Source: Actinopolyspora alba
GTDB lineage: Bacteria; Actinomycetota; Actinomycetes; Mycobacteriales; Pseudonocardiaceae
NCBI RefSeq assembly: GCF_900112765.1
Contig: NZ_FOMZ01000007.1
Location: 62,001 to 126,000 of the forward strand
DNA: 64,000 bases
Direction: 5' to 3'
Shown: positions 46,126-54,408 of the stretch, piece by piece
Layout of the letters: every line of letters begins with the position of its first letter
How positions within the stretch are numbered: position 1 is the stretch's first letter
Program-made: the position numbers and the translations under genes
The notes under the pieces: generated by a model
What the model was told of the DNA's origin: nothing
The model's input: the letters and a program-made list of their open reading frames with translations, nothing else
The model's database searches: none

Positions 46126-46320
46126 TTGGCGGATCACCCGGGGGAGGGGGTGAATATCGGGTCGACAGGCCCGGTTTGCCGATTCACTTTCCGGGATGCC
46201 CGATCGAAGTCGAGCCGAAGCAGCACCGTATACCGCATGTCCGGTATGCTGAAGCGGAATACGGAACCGCGAATCCACCGCACCGCAATCTCTGCGCAAA
46301 ACAACCGCGTTGAGCGGTGA
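46126..46320 (+). CDS. Possible 64-aa basic protein
   Basis: TTG 46126 is preceded by GGAGG with a five-base spacer and the frame stays open to TGA 46318-46320. The product is basic with no recognisable domain or hydrophobic segment. It lies in the 648-bp gap between the MFS gene and lexA in lower-GC DNA. The SD supports it; composition does not strongly. Confidence 0.3.
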   Translation: MADHPGEGVNIGSTGPVCRFTFRDARSKSSRSSTVYRMSGMLKRNTEPRIHRTAISAQNNRVER

Positions 46321-46536
46321 CATCGAACGCGGCAGGAGTGTTGTTACCCGGTGCGGGAAGGGTGAAGTGTTCGCGTTACGTCGTACTGCCGGTGAAGGTG
46401 ACCGGAAGTCCGAAAAGGTGGTTCAGCGTCCGCGCCAATGACATCGTGAAACCAATTCCAAGGCTCTAGTCGCTGTTACCTTCTCACGGTGCCGAGTGGG
46501 GGAAGCTGTCGACAGGGCTCACCGTGGCCAGTCCGG

Positions 46537-47268
46537 TCACATCTTGCGCAGCACAGCGACCACCTTGCCGAGCACGGTGGCCTGATCGGCGATGATCGGT
46601 TCGTAGTCGTCGTTGTGCGGTATCAGCCACAGGTGTTCCGCCGTGCGTTTGAAGGTCTTCACCGTGGCTTCCCCGTCGAGCATCGCGGCCACGACGTCGC
46701 CGTTCTCCGCGTCCGGCTGCTGCCGGACCGCCACCCAGTCACCATCCGTGATGGCCAGGTCCACCATGGAGTCGCCCACCACGCTCAGCAGGAAGAGGGA
46801 GCCCTCTCCGACGACCTCCCGTGGTAGCGGGAACACCTCGTCCACGGACTGCTCGGCGAGGATGGGCTCGCCCGCCGCGATACGACCCACCACCGGCACG
46901 TAAGCGGGGTTCGATCCGTCGGGGAAAGCCGGGGATTCCGAGTCGTCGTTGGTGACCACGCCGACCGTGCGGGGACGGTGCGGATCACGTTTCAGGTACC
47001 CGCGCCCTTCGAGTACACGCAGCTGATATGCCACCGAGGAAGTGGACGTCAACCCCACGGTGTCGCCGATCTCGCGCACACTGGGCGGATAGCCGTAGTC
47101 CCGCATCCACTGCCGGATCGTGTCCAGCACGCTTCGCTGGCGCGAAGTGAGCTCGTCGTTCGGCTCCGATGTGGCCTCGTCGTTGTTCCCGGAGTCGGTC
47201 GCCCGGGGTGTCGTGTCGGCTTCGCCGGACGTCCCGCCGTCGAACCGGTCGGAAGCGTAGCCGTCCAC
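46537..47268 (-). CDS. lexA: SOS repressor LexA
   Basis: A 243-aa repressor. An acidic low-complexity start of about 45 residues precedes the winged HTH ([16 protein letters not shown], then [19 protein letters not shown]). The Ala-Gly self-cleavage bond lies in GRIAAGEP; the catalytic Ser is in VGDSMVD and the Lys in EATVKTF. GTG 47268 was chosen with AGGAGG five bases upstream. A LexA box 71 bp upstream indicates autorepression. It is divergent from the SOS-box-controlled gene at 47722. Confidence 0.96.
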   Translation of the reverse strand: MDGYASDRFDGGTSGEADTTPRATDSGNNDEATSEPNDELTSRQRSVLDTIRQWMRDYGYPPSVREIGDTVGLTSTSSVAYQLRVLEGRGYLKRDPHRPRTVGVVTNDDSESPAFPDGSNPAYVPVVGRIAAGEPILAEQSVDEVFPLPREVVGEGSLFLLSVVGDSMVDLAITDGDWVAVRQQPDAENGDVVAAMLDGEATVKTFKRTAEHLWLIPHNDDYEPIIADQATVLGKVVAVLRKM

Positions 47269-47338
47269 CACGCCCTCCTGTCCATCGCCGCTAGCGCGTG
47301 CACGCACATCTCCAGATTAGACGGCATGCGGAGTCGGA

Positions 47339-47354
47339 TCAAACACTAGTTCGA
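47339..47354. promoter_or_regulatory. LexA box upstream of lexA
   Basis: TCAAACACTAGTTCGA matches 11 of 12 fixed bases of TCGAAC-N4-GTTCGA and lies 71 bp before the lexA start, fitting autoregulation. Confidence 0.85.
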
Positions 47355-47572
47355 GTGAATTCGTCGCGTTCTCGTCTCGAAGGCGCGGTCGATCGGGCGG
47401 CTCCTCGGTCGTCGCGACCCCGTGCGGGTGGATGGAGTCGCCGGGCGTGGTCGAGGTGTGCGAGGACGTCCCCTTCCCGTCGTCCACTCCTCGCGGTGGC
47501 CGGGTGCGAGCGGTCCGCCGGTGTCGATCACGGCGAACCTCTCGCGCTCGGACCGATTCGATGCTACACCGT

Positions 47573-47588
47573 TCGTACAGCAGTTCGA
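47573..47588. promoter_or_regulatory. LexA box 1 of an abutting pair
   Basis: TCGTACAGCAGTTCGA matches 11 of 12 fixed bases of the LexA consensus. It touches the perfect box at 47589-47604 with no intervening base. Confidence 0.85.
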
Positions 47589-47604
47589 TCGAACTCGTGT
47601 TCGA
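47589..47604. promoter_or_regulatory. LexA box 2 of an abutting pair (perfect)
   Basis: TCGAACTCGTGTTCGA matches all 12 fixed bases of TCGAAC-N4-GTTCGA. It is 118 bp before the ATG of the membrane protein gene on the plus strand. Confidence 0.93.
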
Positions 47605-47721
47605 TCACGCTCGGATGTGTCGCGGACGGGTCGGTCGTCCCATCGGGGAAGGCGTGCGGTTCCCGGTGATGGGCTCCCGTGCTCGGGCCGTGGATACCGA
47701 AGATTCGTACGGGGAGTCGCG

Positions 47722-48090
47722 ATGCCGGTGTTTCGTGTTGCCAGGCGGATCGAGGAGCGCGAATGCCGGACGGTGGTCGGACGCCGCGCTGCCGATGATC
47801 GCGGGGCGCGGTATCTTGCCGCGGCGTCCTCGCGCGCTCCCGCGGCCCCGCGCGCGGCGAGCACTGAGCCGCCACGTGGCCACGAGAGCTGTGGTGGCGG
47901 CTCGCGATGCCCGGTTGCCCGCTCCGAAGCGTCGTGCTCCGTTGTCGGGCGCCGGGGCGGTGCGCCCGGCGGTGAGTCGCTCTCCGGTCCCCCGCGCTCG
48001 ACTCTCGTCGAGGTCGCCCTGCTCGTCGCGGCGGCCCTGGGGGCGGGTGCGTTCGTCTTGCTCGTCGGACTGTCGCTTTCGCTCGGATGA
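47722..48090 (+). CDS. SOS-controlled Arg-rich single-pass membrane protein (ChiZ/DivS-position)
   Basis: A 122-aa product: about 94 polar residues with 17 Arg, many Ala/Gly/Ser/Pro and four Cys, predicted disordered, then one C-terminal TM helix (VEVALLVAAALGAGAFVLLV) and stop. The ATG at 47722 has GGGGAG six bases upstream. It lies divergent from lexA and before nrdR, exactly where M. tuberculosis has ChiZ (Rv2719c) and Corynebacterium has DivS, both SOS-induced division inhibitors. ChiZ has an Arg-rich disordered N-terminus, a TM helix and then LysM; LysM is absent here. Two LexA boxes lie upstream. A division-inhibitor role is inferred from position, control and architecture. Confidence 0.65.
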   Translation: MPVFRVARRIEERECRTVVGRRAADDRGARYLAAASSRAPAAPRAASTEPPRGHESCGGGSRCPVARSEASCSVVGRRGGAPGGESLSGPPRSTLVEVALLVAAALGAGAFVLLVGLSLSLG

Positions 48091-48390
48091 GGCGGAAGTC
48101 GGCCGGCGCGCTCCGGGGTGGCGCCCGTTCCCGAGTGGCCGGAGCGCCGCTGTGATCGCTGTCCGGGGGGTGGTCGACATCCCGCTTCCCGAGTTGCTTA
48201 TGATTCGGTCCGGGATTAGGCTCAACCACAACATCTAGTAGTTGCATCGTTGTGATTAATCCATAGCTTGGGTGTGGCCGTCTTGTCGGCGGCTGTTCAC
48301 CCCCAGCGGTGTCAACCGTCCGCGGGGTACCGGGCGTCGCGTCGTGCGCGCCCGTGGACCATTGGGCTGTGTCGAGGGGATGACTGGCGA
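48091..48390. other. 300-bp region upstream of nrdR
   Basis: Carries the candidate NrdR site at 48227-48254 and is AT-richer around 48190-48270, consistent with the nrdRJ promoter. No cobalamin riboswitch features were recognised. Confidence 0.55.
48227..48254. promoter_or_regulatory. Candidate NrdR-binding site
   Basis: AACATCTAGTAGTT (48230-48243) is an imperfect palindrome (10 of 14 positions) centred on CTAG, and CACAAC (48227-48232) is mirrored by GTTGTG (48249-48254). It is 150 bp upstream of nrdR, where actinobacterial NrdR boxes occur. A clear second box, usual for NrdR, was not found. Confidence 0.5.
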
Positions 48391-48933
48391 GTGCGTTGTC
48401 CGTTCTGTCGAGGTGACGATTCGCGTGTCGTCGACTCCCGTGAGGTGGAGGAAGGGCAGTCGATCCGGCGCAGGCGGTCCTGTGCGGGCTGTGGACGCAG
48501 GTTCACCACTGTCGAGGAGCTGGTGCTCACGGTGGTGAAACGTTCGGGGGTGACCGAGCCCTTCAGCAGGGACAAGGTCGTGCGTGGGGTTCGTCGCGCG
48601 TGTCAGGGGCGCCCTGTGGCGGAGGACGACCTGCAGCAGCTCGCCCATCGGGTCGAGGAGACGATCAGGTCGCTCGGTGTTCCGGAGGTGCCCAGTCACG
48701 AGGTGGGGCTGGGGATCCTCGGCCCGCTGCGTGAGTTGGACGAGGTCGCTTACCTGCGGTTCGCCAGTGTCTATCGTTCGTTCACCTCGGTGGAGGATTT
48801 CGAACGTGAGATAGCCGAACTGCGCAGGGTGGAGGAGCCGGCTCCGGAGAGCTCCGGAACCGGGGGTGCCCCCGCGGGCGGCGAGGGGAACGAATCCGCC
48901 GGTCAACAGGACGAGGCGAGTGCGAATGCCTAA
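48391..48933 (+). CDS. nrdR: Ribonucleotide reductase repressor NrdR
   Basis: A 180-aa regulator that senses ATP/dATP and represses nrd operons. The N-terminal zinc ribbon begins [10 protein letters not shown] with the second Cys pair in [10 protein letters not shown]; the ATP-cone follows ([16 protein letters not shown]...). The C-terminal 30 residues are Gly/Glu-rich and extend beyond most homologues. The GTG at 48391 gives the invariant N-terminus; GAGGGG lies 11 bases upstream. It is in an operon with nrdJ. Confidence 0.95.
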   Translation: MRCPFCRGDDSRVVDSREVEEGQSIRRRRSCAGCGRRFTTVEELVLTVVKRSGVTEPFSRDKVVRGVRRACQGRPVAEDDLQQLAHRVEETIRSLGVPEVPSHEVGLGILGPLRELDEVAYLRFASVYRSFTSVEDFEREIAELRRVEEPAPESSGTGGAPAGGEGNESAGQQDEASANA

Positions 48934-49090
48934 ACCGGGCAAGGGGGCGGCGCGCCGCCGAAAGGGCGGTGCGAAACGCGAGCGAGGCGCCCGTTCGGGC
49001 GATAACTCGCAGCGTGAGAAACCACCGGGACGGACGGGGAGCCCGGACGGTGGCAGTAGGAGAGCGAGCGACAAGGGAGAGGCCCGAATC

Positions 49091-51934
49091 ATGACAGAAA
49101 CCGTCGGTAACCCGACCGCCGCAGGGGAGTCGGAGTCGGGTAGCCGTGAGGCGGGCATCCGGGTGGAGCGTGTCTACACGACCGAGGGTGTGCATCCCTA
49201 CGACGAGGTGAACTGGGAACGACGCGACGTCGTCATGACCAACTGGCGTGACGGCTCGGTCAACTTCGAGCAGCGTGACGTCGAGTTCCCCGACTTCTGG
49301 TCGCTGAACGCGGTCAACATCGTCACCAGCAAGTACTTCCGCGGCGCGCTCGGCACTCCGGAGCGGGAGAGCAGCCTGCGGGAACTGATCGACCGAGTGG
49401 TCAAGACCTACGCGCGCAACGGTGTCGAGCACGGCTACTTCGCCACCGAGCTGGATGCCGAGGTTTTCGAGCACGAGCTGACCTACATGCTGCTGCACCA
49501 GGTGTTCAGCTTCAACTCGCCGGTCTGGTTCAACGTGGGGACCACCTCGAAGCAGCAGGTGTCGGCCTGCTTCATCCTTTCGGTGGACGACACGATGGAG
49601 TCGATCCTCGACTGGTACAAGGAGGAGGGGCTCATCTTCAAGGGAGGATCGGGCGCGGGACTGAACCTCTCGCGCATCCGCTCCTCCAAGGAGCTGCTCT
49701 CCTCCGGCGGCACCGCGTCCGGACCGGTGTCGTTCATGCGGGGAGCCGACGCCTCGGCCGGAACCATAAAGTCCGGCGGTGCCACTCGTCGTGCCGCGAA
49801 GATGGTCGTGCTCGACGTCGACCACCCCGACGTCGAGGAGTTCGTCGAGACCAAGTCCAAGGAGGAGCACAAGATCCGCGCGTTGCGTGACGCGGGATTC
49901 GACGTGGACCTCGGCGGCTCCGACATGGTCTCGGTGCAGTACCAGAACGCCAACAACTCGGTGCGGGTGAGCGACGAGTTCATGCGCGCCGTCGAAAGCG
50001 ACGGCCAGTTCGGACTGCGGGCCCGCACCGACGGCTCGATCACCGACAGTGTGCAGGCCAGGGATCTGTTCAACCGGATGGCTCGGGCCGCCTGGGAGTG
50101 CGCGGACCCGGGAATCCAGTACGACGACACGATCAACGACTGGCACACCAGCCCGGAGTCGGGCCGTATCACGGCCTCGAACCCGTGCTCGGAGTACCTG
50201 CACCTGGACAACTCCAGCTGCAACCTGGCCTCGCTGAACCTCATGAAGTTCCTCCGCGAGGACCTCACCTTCGACGCGGATCTGTTCCGGCGCACGGTCG
50301 AGCTCGTGATCACCGCGATGGACATCTCGATCAGCTTCGCCGACTTCCCCACGGAATCGATCGGCCGGACCACCCGTGACTTCCGGCAGCTCGGCATCGG
50401 TTACGCCAACCTGGGCGCGTTGTTGATGGCCACCGGCCACGCCTACGACTCCGACGGTGGGCGGGCGCTGGCCGCCTCGATCACCTCGCTGATGACCGGT
50501 ACCGCGTACAAACGTTCCGCCGAGCTGGCCGGAGCGGTCGGGCCGTACGCGGGCTACGCCCGCAACGCCGAGTCACACCAGCGTGTGATGCGTAAGCACG
50601 CGGCCGCCAACGATCTGGTGCGGACGTACCACCACAACGACGTCGCCGTGCACGACCTGGCGACCCAGGTCTGGCAGCGCGGGCTGGAGATCGGCGGGCG
50701 CAACGGCTGGCGCAACGCCCAGGCGTCCGTGCTGGCTCCCACCGGCACCATCGGTCTGATGATGGATTGCGACACCACCGGTGTCGAACCGGATCTGGCG
50801 CTGGTCAAGTTCAAGAAGCTGGTCGGCGGCGGCTCCATGCAGATCGTCAACCGGACAGTGCCCCGCGCGCTTCGTGCGCTGGGATATCCGGACGAGCAGG
50901 CCGAGGCGATCATCGAGTACATCTCCGAGCACGGTCACGTCGTCGACGCACCCGGGCTGCGCCCGGAGCACTACGACGTCTTCGACTGCGCGATGGGCCA
51001 GCGCTCCATCGCCCCCATGGGGCACGTGCGCATGATGGCAGCCGTGCAGCCGTTCCTGTCCGGATCGATCTCCAAGACCGTCAACATGCCGGAGCACGCC
51101 ACGGTCGAGGACGTGCAGGAGATCTACTTCGAAGGATGGCGACTGGGACTGAAGGCCCTGGCCATCTACCGGGACAACTGCAAGGTCGGCCAGCCGCTGT
51201 CCGCGGGCAACGGAGGCAAGGGGCAGAACGAGGGCAAGGAGCAGGCCGAGAAACGGGTCGAGAAGGAGATCGAGTACCGGCCGGTCCGCAAGCGGCTGCC
51301 CAAGAAACGTCCCAGCCAGACCGTGTCGTTCACGGTCGGCGGGGCCGAGGGATACCTGCACGCCGGGTCCTACCCGGACGACGGTCTCGGTGAGATCTTC
51401 ATCAAGCTCGGCAAGCAGGGCTCCACGCTCGCCGGTGTGATGGACGCGTTCGCGATGTCCATCTCGGTCGGACTGCAGTACGGGATTCCGCTGGAGTTCT
51501 ACGTATCCAAGTTCCAGAACGTGCGTTTCGAGCCCGCCGGGATGACCGACGATCCGGACGTGCGGATGGCCAGCAGCGTGCTCGACTACCTGTTCCGCAG
51601 GCTGGCGCTGGATCACCTGTCCTACGAGAAGCGGGCGCAACTGGGCATCTTCACCGCTCAGGAGCGTACCGAGCAGGTCAACGGCGCGGCGGAGGCGGAG
51701 ACCACCAACCAGGTGGAGTCGATGCGCGAATCGGTCGACTACTCCCAGCAGCCCACGCCGCTGGTGCAGAACCACTCCGACGATTCCGATGCGGGCAGCT
51801 CCACCGAGTTGTTGGAACTGAAGCTGGGCAAGGCGGCTGACGCTCCGCTGTGCATGACGTGCGGCACCAAGATGCGGCCGTCGGGCTCCTGCTACCTCTG
51901 CGAGGGTTGCGGCGCCACCTCCGGGTGCAGCTGA
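49091..51934 (+). CDS. nrdJ: Adenosylcobalamin-dependent ribonucleotide reductase (class II)
   Basis: Reduces ribonucleotides to deoxyribonucleotides using coenzyme B12, independent of oxygen. The 947-aa protein has FNSPVWFNVG, the SACFILSVDD cysteine, the NPCSEYLHLDNSSCNLASLN active-site block, and a C-terminal zinc-ribbon-like CMTCGTKM...CYLCEGC with a terminal GCS. The ATG at 49091 (GGGAGAGG upstream) matches the MTET start of streptomycete NrdJ. The frame is open back to ATG 48926, which would add 55 very basic residues and overlap the nrdR stop. Confidence 0.95.
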   Translation: MTETVGNPTAAGESESGSREAGIRVERVYTTEGVHPYDEVNWERRDVVMTNWRDGSVNFEQRDVEFPDFWSLNAVNIVTSKYFRGALGTPERESSLRELIDRVVKTYARNGVEHGYFATELDAEVFEHELTYMLLHQVFSFNSPVWFNVGTTSKQQVSACFILSVDDTMESILDWYKEEGLIFKGGSGAGLNLSRIRSSKELLSSGGTASGPVSFMRGADASAGTIKSGGATRRAAKMVVLDVDHPDVEEFVETKSKEEHKIRALRDAGFDVDLGGSDMVSVQYQNANNSVRVSDEFMRAVESDGQFGLRARTDGSITDSVQARDLFNRMARAAWECADPGIQYDDTINDWHTSPESGRITASNPCSEYLHLDNSSCNLASLNLMKFLREDLTFDADLFRRTVELVITAMDISISFADFPTESIGRTTRDFRQLGIGYANLGALLMATGHAYDSDGGRALAASITSLMTGTAYKRSAELAGAVGPYAGYARNAESHQRVMRKHAAANDLVRTYHHNDVAVHDLATQVWQRGLEIGGRNGWRNAQASVLAPTGTIGLMMDCDTTGVEPDLALVKFKKLVGGGSMQIVNRTVPRALRALGYPDEQAEAIIEYISEHGHVVDAPGLRPEHYDVFDCAMGQRSIAPMGHVRMMAAVQPFLSGSISKTVNMPEHATVEDVQEIYFEGWRLGLKALAIYRDNCKVGQPLSAGNGGKGQNEGKEQAEKRVEKEIEYRPVRKRLPKKRPSQTVSFTVGGAEGYLHAGSYPDDGLGEIFIKLGKQGSTLAGVMDAFAMSISVGLQYGIPLEFYVSKFQNVRFEPAGMTDDPDVRMASSVLDYLFRRLALDHLSYEKRAQLGIFTAQERTEQVNGAAEAETTNQVESMRESVDYSQQPTPLVQNHSDDSDAGSSTELLELKLGKAADAPLCMTCGTKMRPSGSCYLCEGCGATSGCS

Positions 51935-51982
51935 CAGCCGCTCAGCGGTAGTCCGCTTCGGAACAATCCGTCCCTTGTGAGT

Positions 51983-52014
51983 TCGGGGAGCCGGTTCGCC
52001 GACCGGCTCCCCGA
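51983..52014 (+). terminator. Terminator after nrdJ
   Basis: A 13-bp perfect stem (TCGGGGAGCCGGT and complement) with a TCGCCG loop, 48 bp after the nrdJ stop, followed by TTCCTC. Confidence 0.8.
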
Positions 52015-52095
52015 TTCCTCGTCCGAACTCCGGGGCGGGACGGCAGTCGGGAAAACCAGTGGCGGCGACCGTGGGGCGGGCGTCACGCTTGACCG

Positions 52096-52275
52096 GTGAC
52101 CGACGAAACGAATTGTCTTACCCTGCGAGTGATCGTTCCCGATCCGCCGGAGGGCGGCGCGACGGTCGAGGTGCGGCCATTGGTCGACGGCACGGACGTC
52201 GTCGGGAGATCGGTGAGATCTGCGGTGGTTCTCCCGAGGACGCGAGACAGCTCGGATACACCTGGCCCCGCTGAC
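52096..52275 (+). pseudogene. Probable remnant of a small conserved actinobacterial gene
   Basis: GTG 52096 opens MTDETNCLTLRVIVPDPPEG and then VEVRPLVDGTDVVG, which looks like the conserved N-terminus of a longer actinobacterial protein. After about 38 residues the frame becomes low quality, while the next frame (from about 52195) gives GEICGGSPEDARQLGYTWPR and a stop at 52275, resembling the expected continuation. This suggests a frameshifted and truncated gene. Recognition is from general family memory only. Confidence 0.4.
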
Positions 52276-52448
52276 GCCGGCGTCGTGGACTCCCGATCGG
52301 GCGGGTACCCCCCTTTCCCCGCGATCGGGCGAAAGCGCTCCGAACCCTCGGTCACGCGTTGGCGCAAAACCGCCGCGCTTCGTGATTGACATTCCCTCGG
52401 TGGGTGGCAAGCTGCTGGTTGACCTTGCAACCTGATCGTGGAGTTCGC

Positions 52449-54251
52449 ATGTGGCGAGCGCGAGCGGCCGTTGTCTCCGCCCTGGTGGTCCTGCCGCTGA
52501 CCGGTACCCCCGCGAACGCGGGAGAGGTCACACGACCACCGGAGCCGGTGATCGAGCACGGCGCGGCGCAACCGGTGTTCGACGCCTCGAACGCCGTGCG
52601 TGAGGACCTGTTCGTAACGGCCGATGTGGACAGTGACGACGACGGGCGTGACGACCGGGTACACGTGCAGGTCGTCCGTCCGGAGGAGACCGAGCACGGT
52701 ATGCGTGCTCCGGTCGTCTACCGGGCCAGCCCCTACTTCGCGGGCGGCAACCCGGTCACCAACCACGATGTCGATCGTGAGCTCTACGTTCCGGATCGGG
52801 CCGCGGCACGCGCCGCGGGAGTCGGAGCCTCTTCCGCCAGGTCTGCCGAGTCCGAGATCGGATGGGCCTACCAGCGGTTCCTGCTGGAACGGGGATACGC
52901 GGTCGTCTACGCCGAGTCGCTGGGAAGCGGGGCCTCCGAAGGATGCCCGACCTCCGGTGGACGCAACGAGACCATCGGGGCCAAGTCGGTCATCGACTGG
53001 CTGAACGGCCGGGCCCCCGCGCACGATTCCTCGGGCGAGCAGGTCACGGCCGACTGGTCCACCGGTGAGGTCGCCATGATGGGGGTCTCCTACAACGGAA
53101 CACTGCCCAACGCGGTGGCCACGACCGGTGTGGAGGGCCTGGAGACGATCGTGCCGATCGGCGCGATATCCAGCTGGTACGACTACTACCGCGCGGACGG
53201 GGCGGTGGTGGCGCCCGGCGGTTACCAGGGTGAGGACACCGATGTGCTCGCCGAGTACGTGCACACCAACGACCGGGACTGCTCGGCCGTCATCGACCGG
53301 TTGCGCCGTGAGCAGGACCGGCTGACCGGTGACTACAACGAGTTCTGGAACGAACGCGACTATCTCGACGGGGTCTCGAACATCGACGCCTCCGTGCTGA
53401 TGGTGCACGGTCTCAACGACTGGAACGTCAAGACCAAGCAGGCGGCACAGTGGTACGAGGCGCTGCGTCAGAACGGCGTCGAGCACCGGATCTGGTGGCA
53501 CCGGGGTGGGCATCTCGACCCCATCGGAGTGCGCCGGGACGAGTGGCTGCGTACGTTGAACCGCTGGTTCACGCACTATCTGCACGGTGTGAACAACGGA
53601 GTTCGCTTCGAACCCCGGGCGACCATCCAGCGTGCCGACGGCAGCTGGCACCGCGAGTGGGAGTGGCCCGCCCCCGCCGCCCGCGAGATCTCGCTGAGCC
53701 CGACTCCCGGTGGTTCCGAGCGCGGTGGTCTGCGGTTGTTCCGCCACGGTTCGACGGACGCCGTCGAAAGTCTGCGCGACGACGCCGGCGAGACGGCCGA
53801 GGAACTCGCGAGGGCGGAGAGCTCACCGCACCGGCTGGCGTACTTCACGCGCGACCTCCCGCGCAGTGTCCGCATCAGCGGCACGGCGCGGGCGGGACTC
53901 GCGCTGTCGTTCGACCGTCCCGCCGCCAACGTCACGGCCATGCTGGTCGATCGTGCTCCCGACGGCACCGTCACCCCCATCACCCGTGGCTGGACCGATC
54001 CGCAGAATCGTCGTTCCGTGGCGAGGACAACCCCGATCGAACCGGGTGAGCAGTACCGGATCGAGGTGAGCATGATGCCCGACGACTACGTCCTCCGGCG
54101 GGGGCACAGCCTCGGGCTGGTCGTGCTCTCCAGCGATCACGACTACACGCTGCGCCCGTCCGCCGGAACCGGGCTGCGCCTGGAGCTGTCGGACAGCGAG
54201 CTCCGTGTTCCCGTGGTGGTCGCTCGTGGTGAGCGCGATCGTTTCTTCTGA
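52449..54251 (+). CDS. Secreted S15 family X-Pro dipeptidyl-peptidase-like hydrolase
   Basis: A 600-aa exported serine hydrolase. A signal peptide (RARAAVVSALVVLPLTG...ANA) is cleaved near residue 26. The alpha/beta-hydrolase core has the nucleophile Ser in MMGVSYNGTLP, the acid Asp in MVHGLNDWNVK and the His in HRGGHLDP. The C-terminal third is the jelly-roll domain of CocE/X-Pro peptidases. ATG 52449 has GGAG five bases upstream. It removes X-Pro dipeptides or hydrolyses esters outside the cell; specificity is not readable from the sequence. Confidence 0.92.
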   Translation: MWRARAAVVSALVVLPLTGTPANAGEVTRPPEPVIEHGAAQPVFDASNAVREDLFVTADVDSDDDGRDDRVHVQVVRPEETEHGMRAPVVYRASPYFAGGNPVTNHDVDRELYVPDRAAARAAGVGASSARSAESEIGWAYQRFLLERGYAVVYAESLGSGASEGCPTSGGRNETIGAKSVIDWLNGRAPAHDSSGEQVTADWSTGEVAMMGVSYNGTLPNAVATTGVEGLETIVPIGAISSWYDYYRADGAVVAPGGYQGEDTDVLAEYVHTNDRDCSAVIDRLRREQDRLTGDYNEFWNERDYLDGVSNIDASVLMVHGLNDWNVKTKQAAQWYEALRQNGVEHRIWWHRGGHLDPIGVRRDEWLRTLNRWFTHYLHGVNNGVRFEPRATIQRADGSWHREWEWPAPAAREISLSPTPGGSERGGLRLFRHGSTDAVESLRDDAGETAEELARAESSPHRLAYFTRDLPRSVRISGTARAGLALSFDRPAANVTAMLVDRAPDGTVTPITRGWTDPQNRRSVARTTPIEPGEQYRIEVSMMPDDYVLRRGHSLGLVVLSSDHDYTLRPSAGTGLRLELSDSELRVPVVVARGERDRFF

Positions 54252-54408
54252 ACCCGCGTAGCGGCACCGCTCGGTGCGGCCCGGTGGCGCCACCACCGGA
54301 CTACATCGGGCGGCCTGCCGTCCGCTAGTCGTCCACATCTCCTCGAACCCTGCACAAGCAGCGGAATCCGGGTTTTCGCGTCAACTTCGTGACGTCGACT
54401 TTGGAGGT

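Larger units (their letters stand above)
45889..46536. other. 648-bp AT-richer gap between MFS gene and lexA
   Basis: Holds the MFS promoter region with inverted repeats (46001-46069) and a weak 64-aa candidate. It is less GC-rich than flanking genes and may mark the edge of inserted DNA together with the MFS gene. Confidence 0.5.
47269..47721. other. 453-bp divergent lexA control region
   Basis: Contains three LexA boxes: one near lexA (47339-47354) and two abutting (47573-47604) near the divergent gene. No other gene was recognised. Confidence 0.7.
51935..52448. other. 514-bp gap nrdJ to S15 peptidase
   Basis: Holds the nrdJ terminator (51983-52014), the gene remnant at 52096-52275 and then the promoter region of the peptidase gene. 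Confidence 0.6.

Noticed and set aside
47432-48238. A 268-codon frame overlapping the SOS-controlled gene in another frame
   Set aside because: It lacks an SD at a sensible start, runs through the LexA boxes and gives an Arg/Ser-rich product without a membrane segment; the frame starting at 47722 has the SD and TM helix.
48091-48390. Cobalamin riboswitch before the B12-dependent reductase operon
   Set aside because: No B12-box-like conserved segment or matching long structure was seen; B12 riboswitches in streptomycetes control the alternative class I nrd operon instead.
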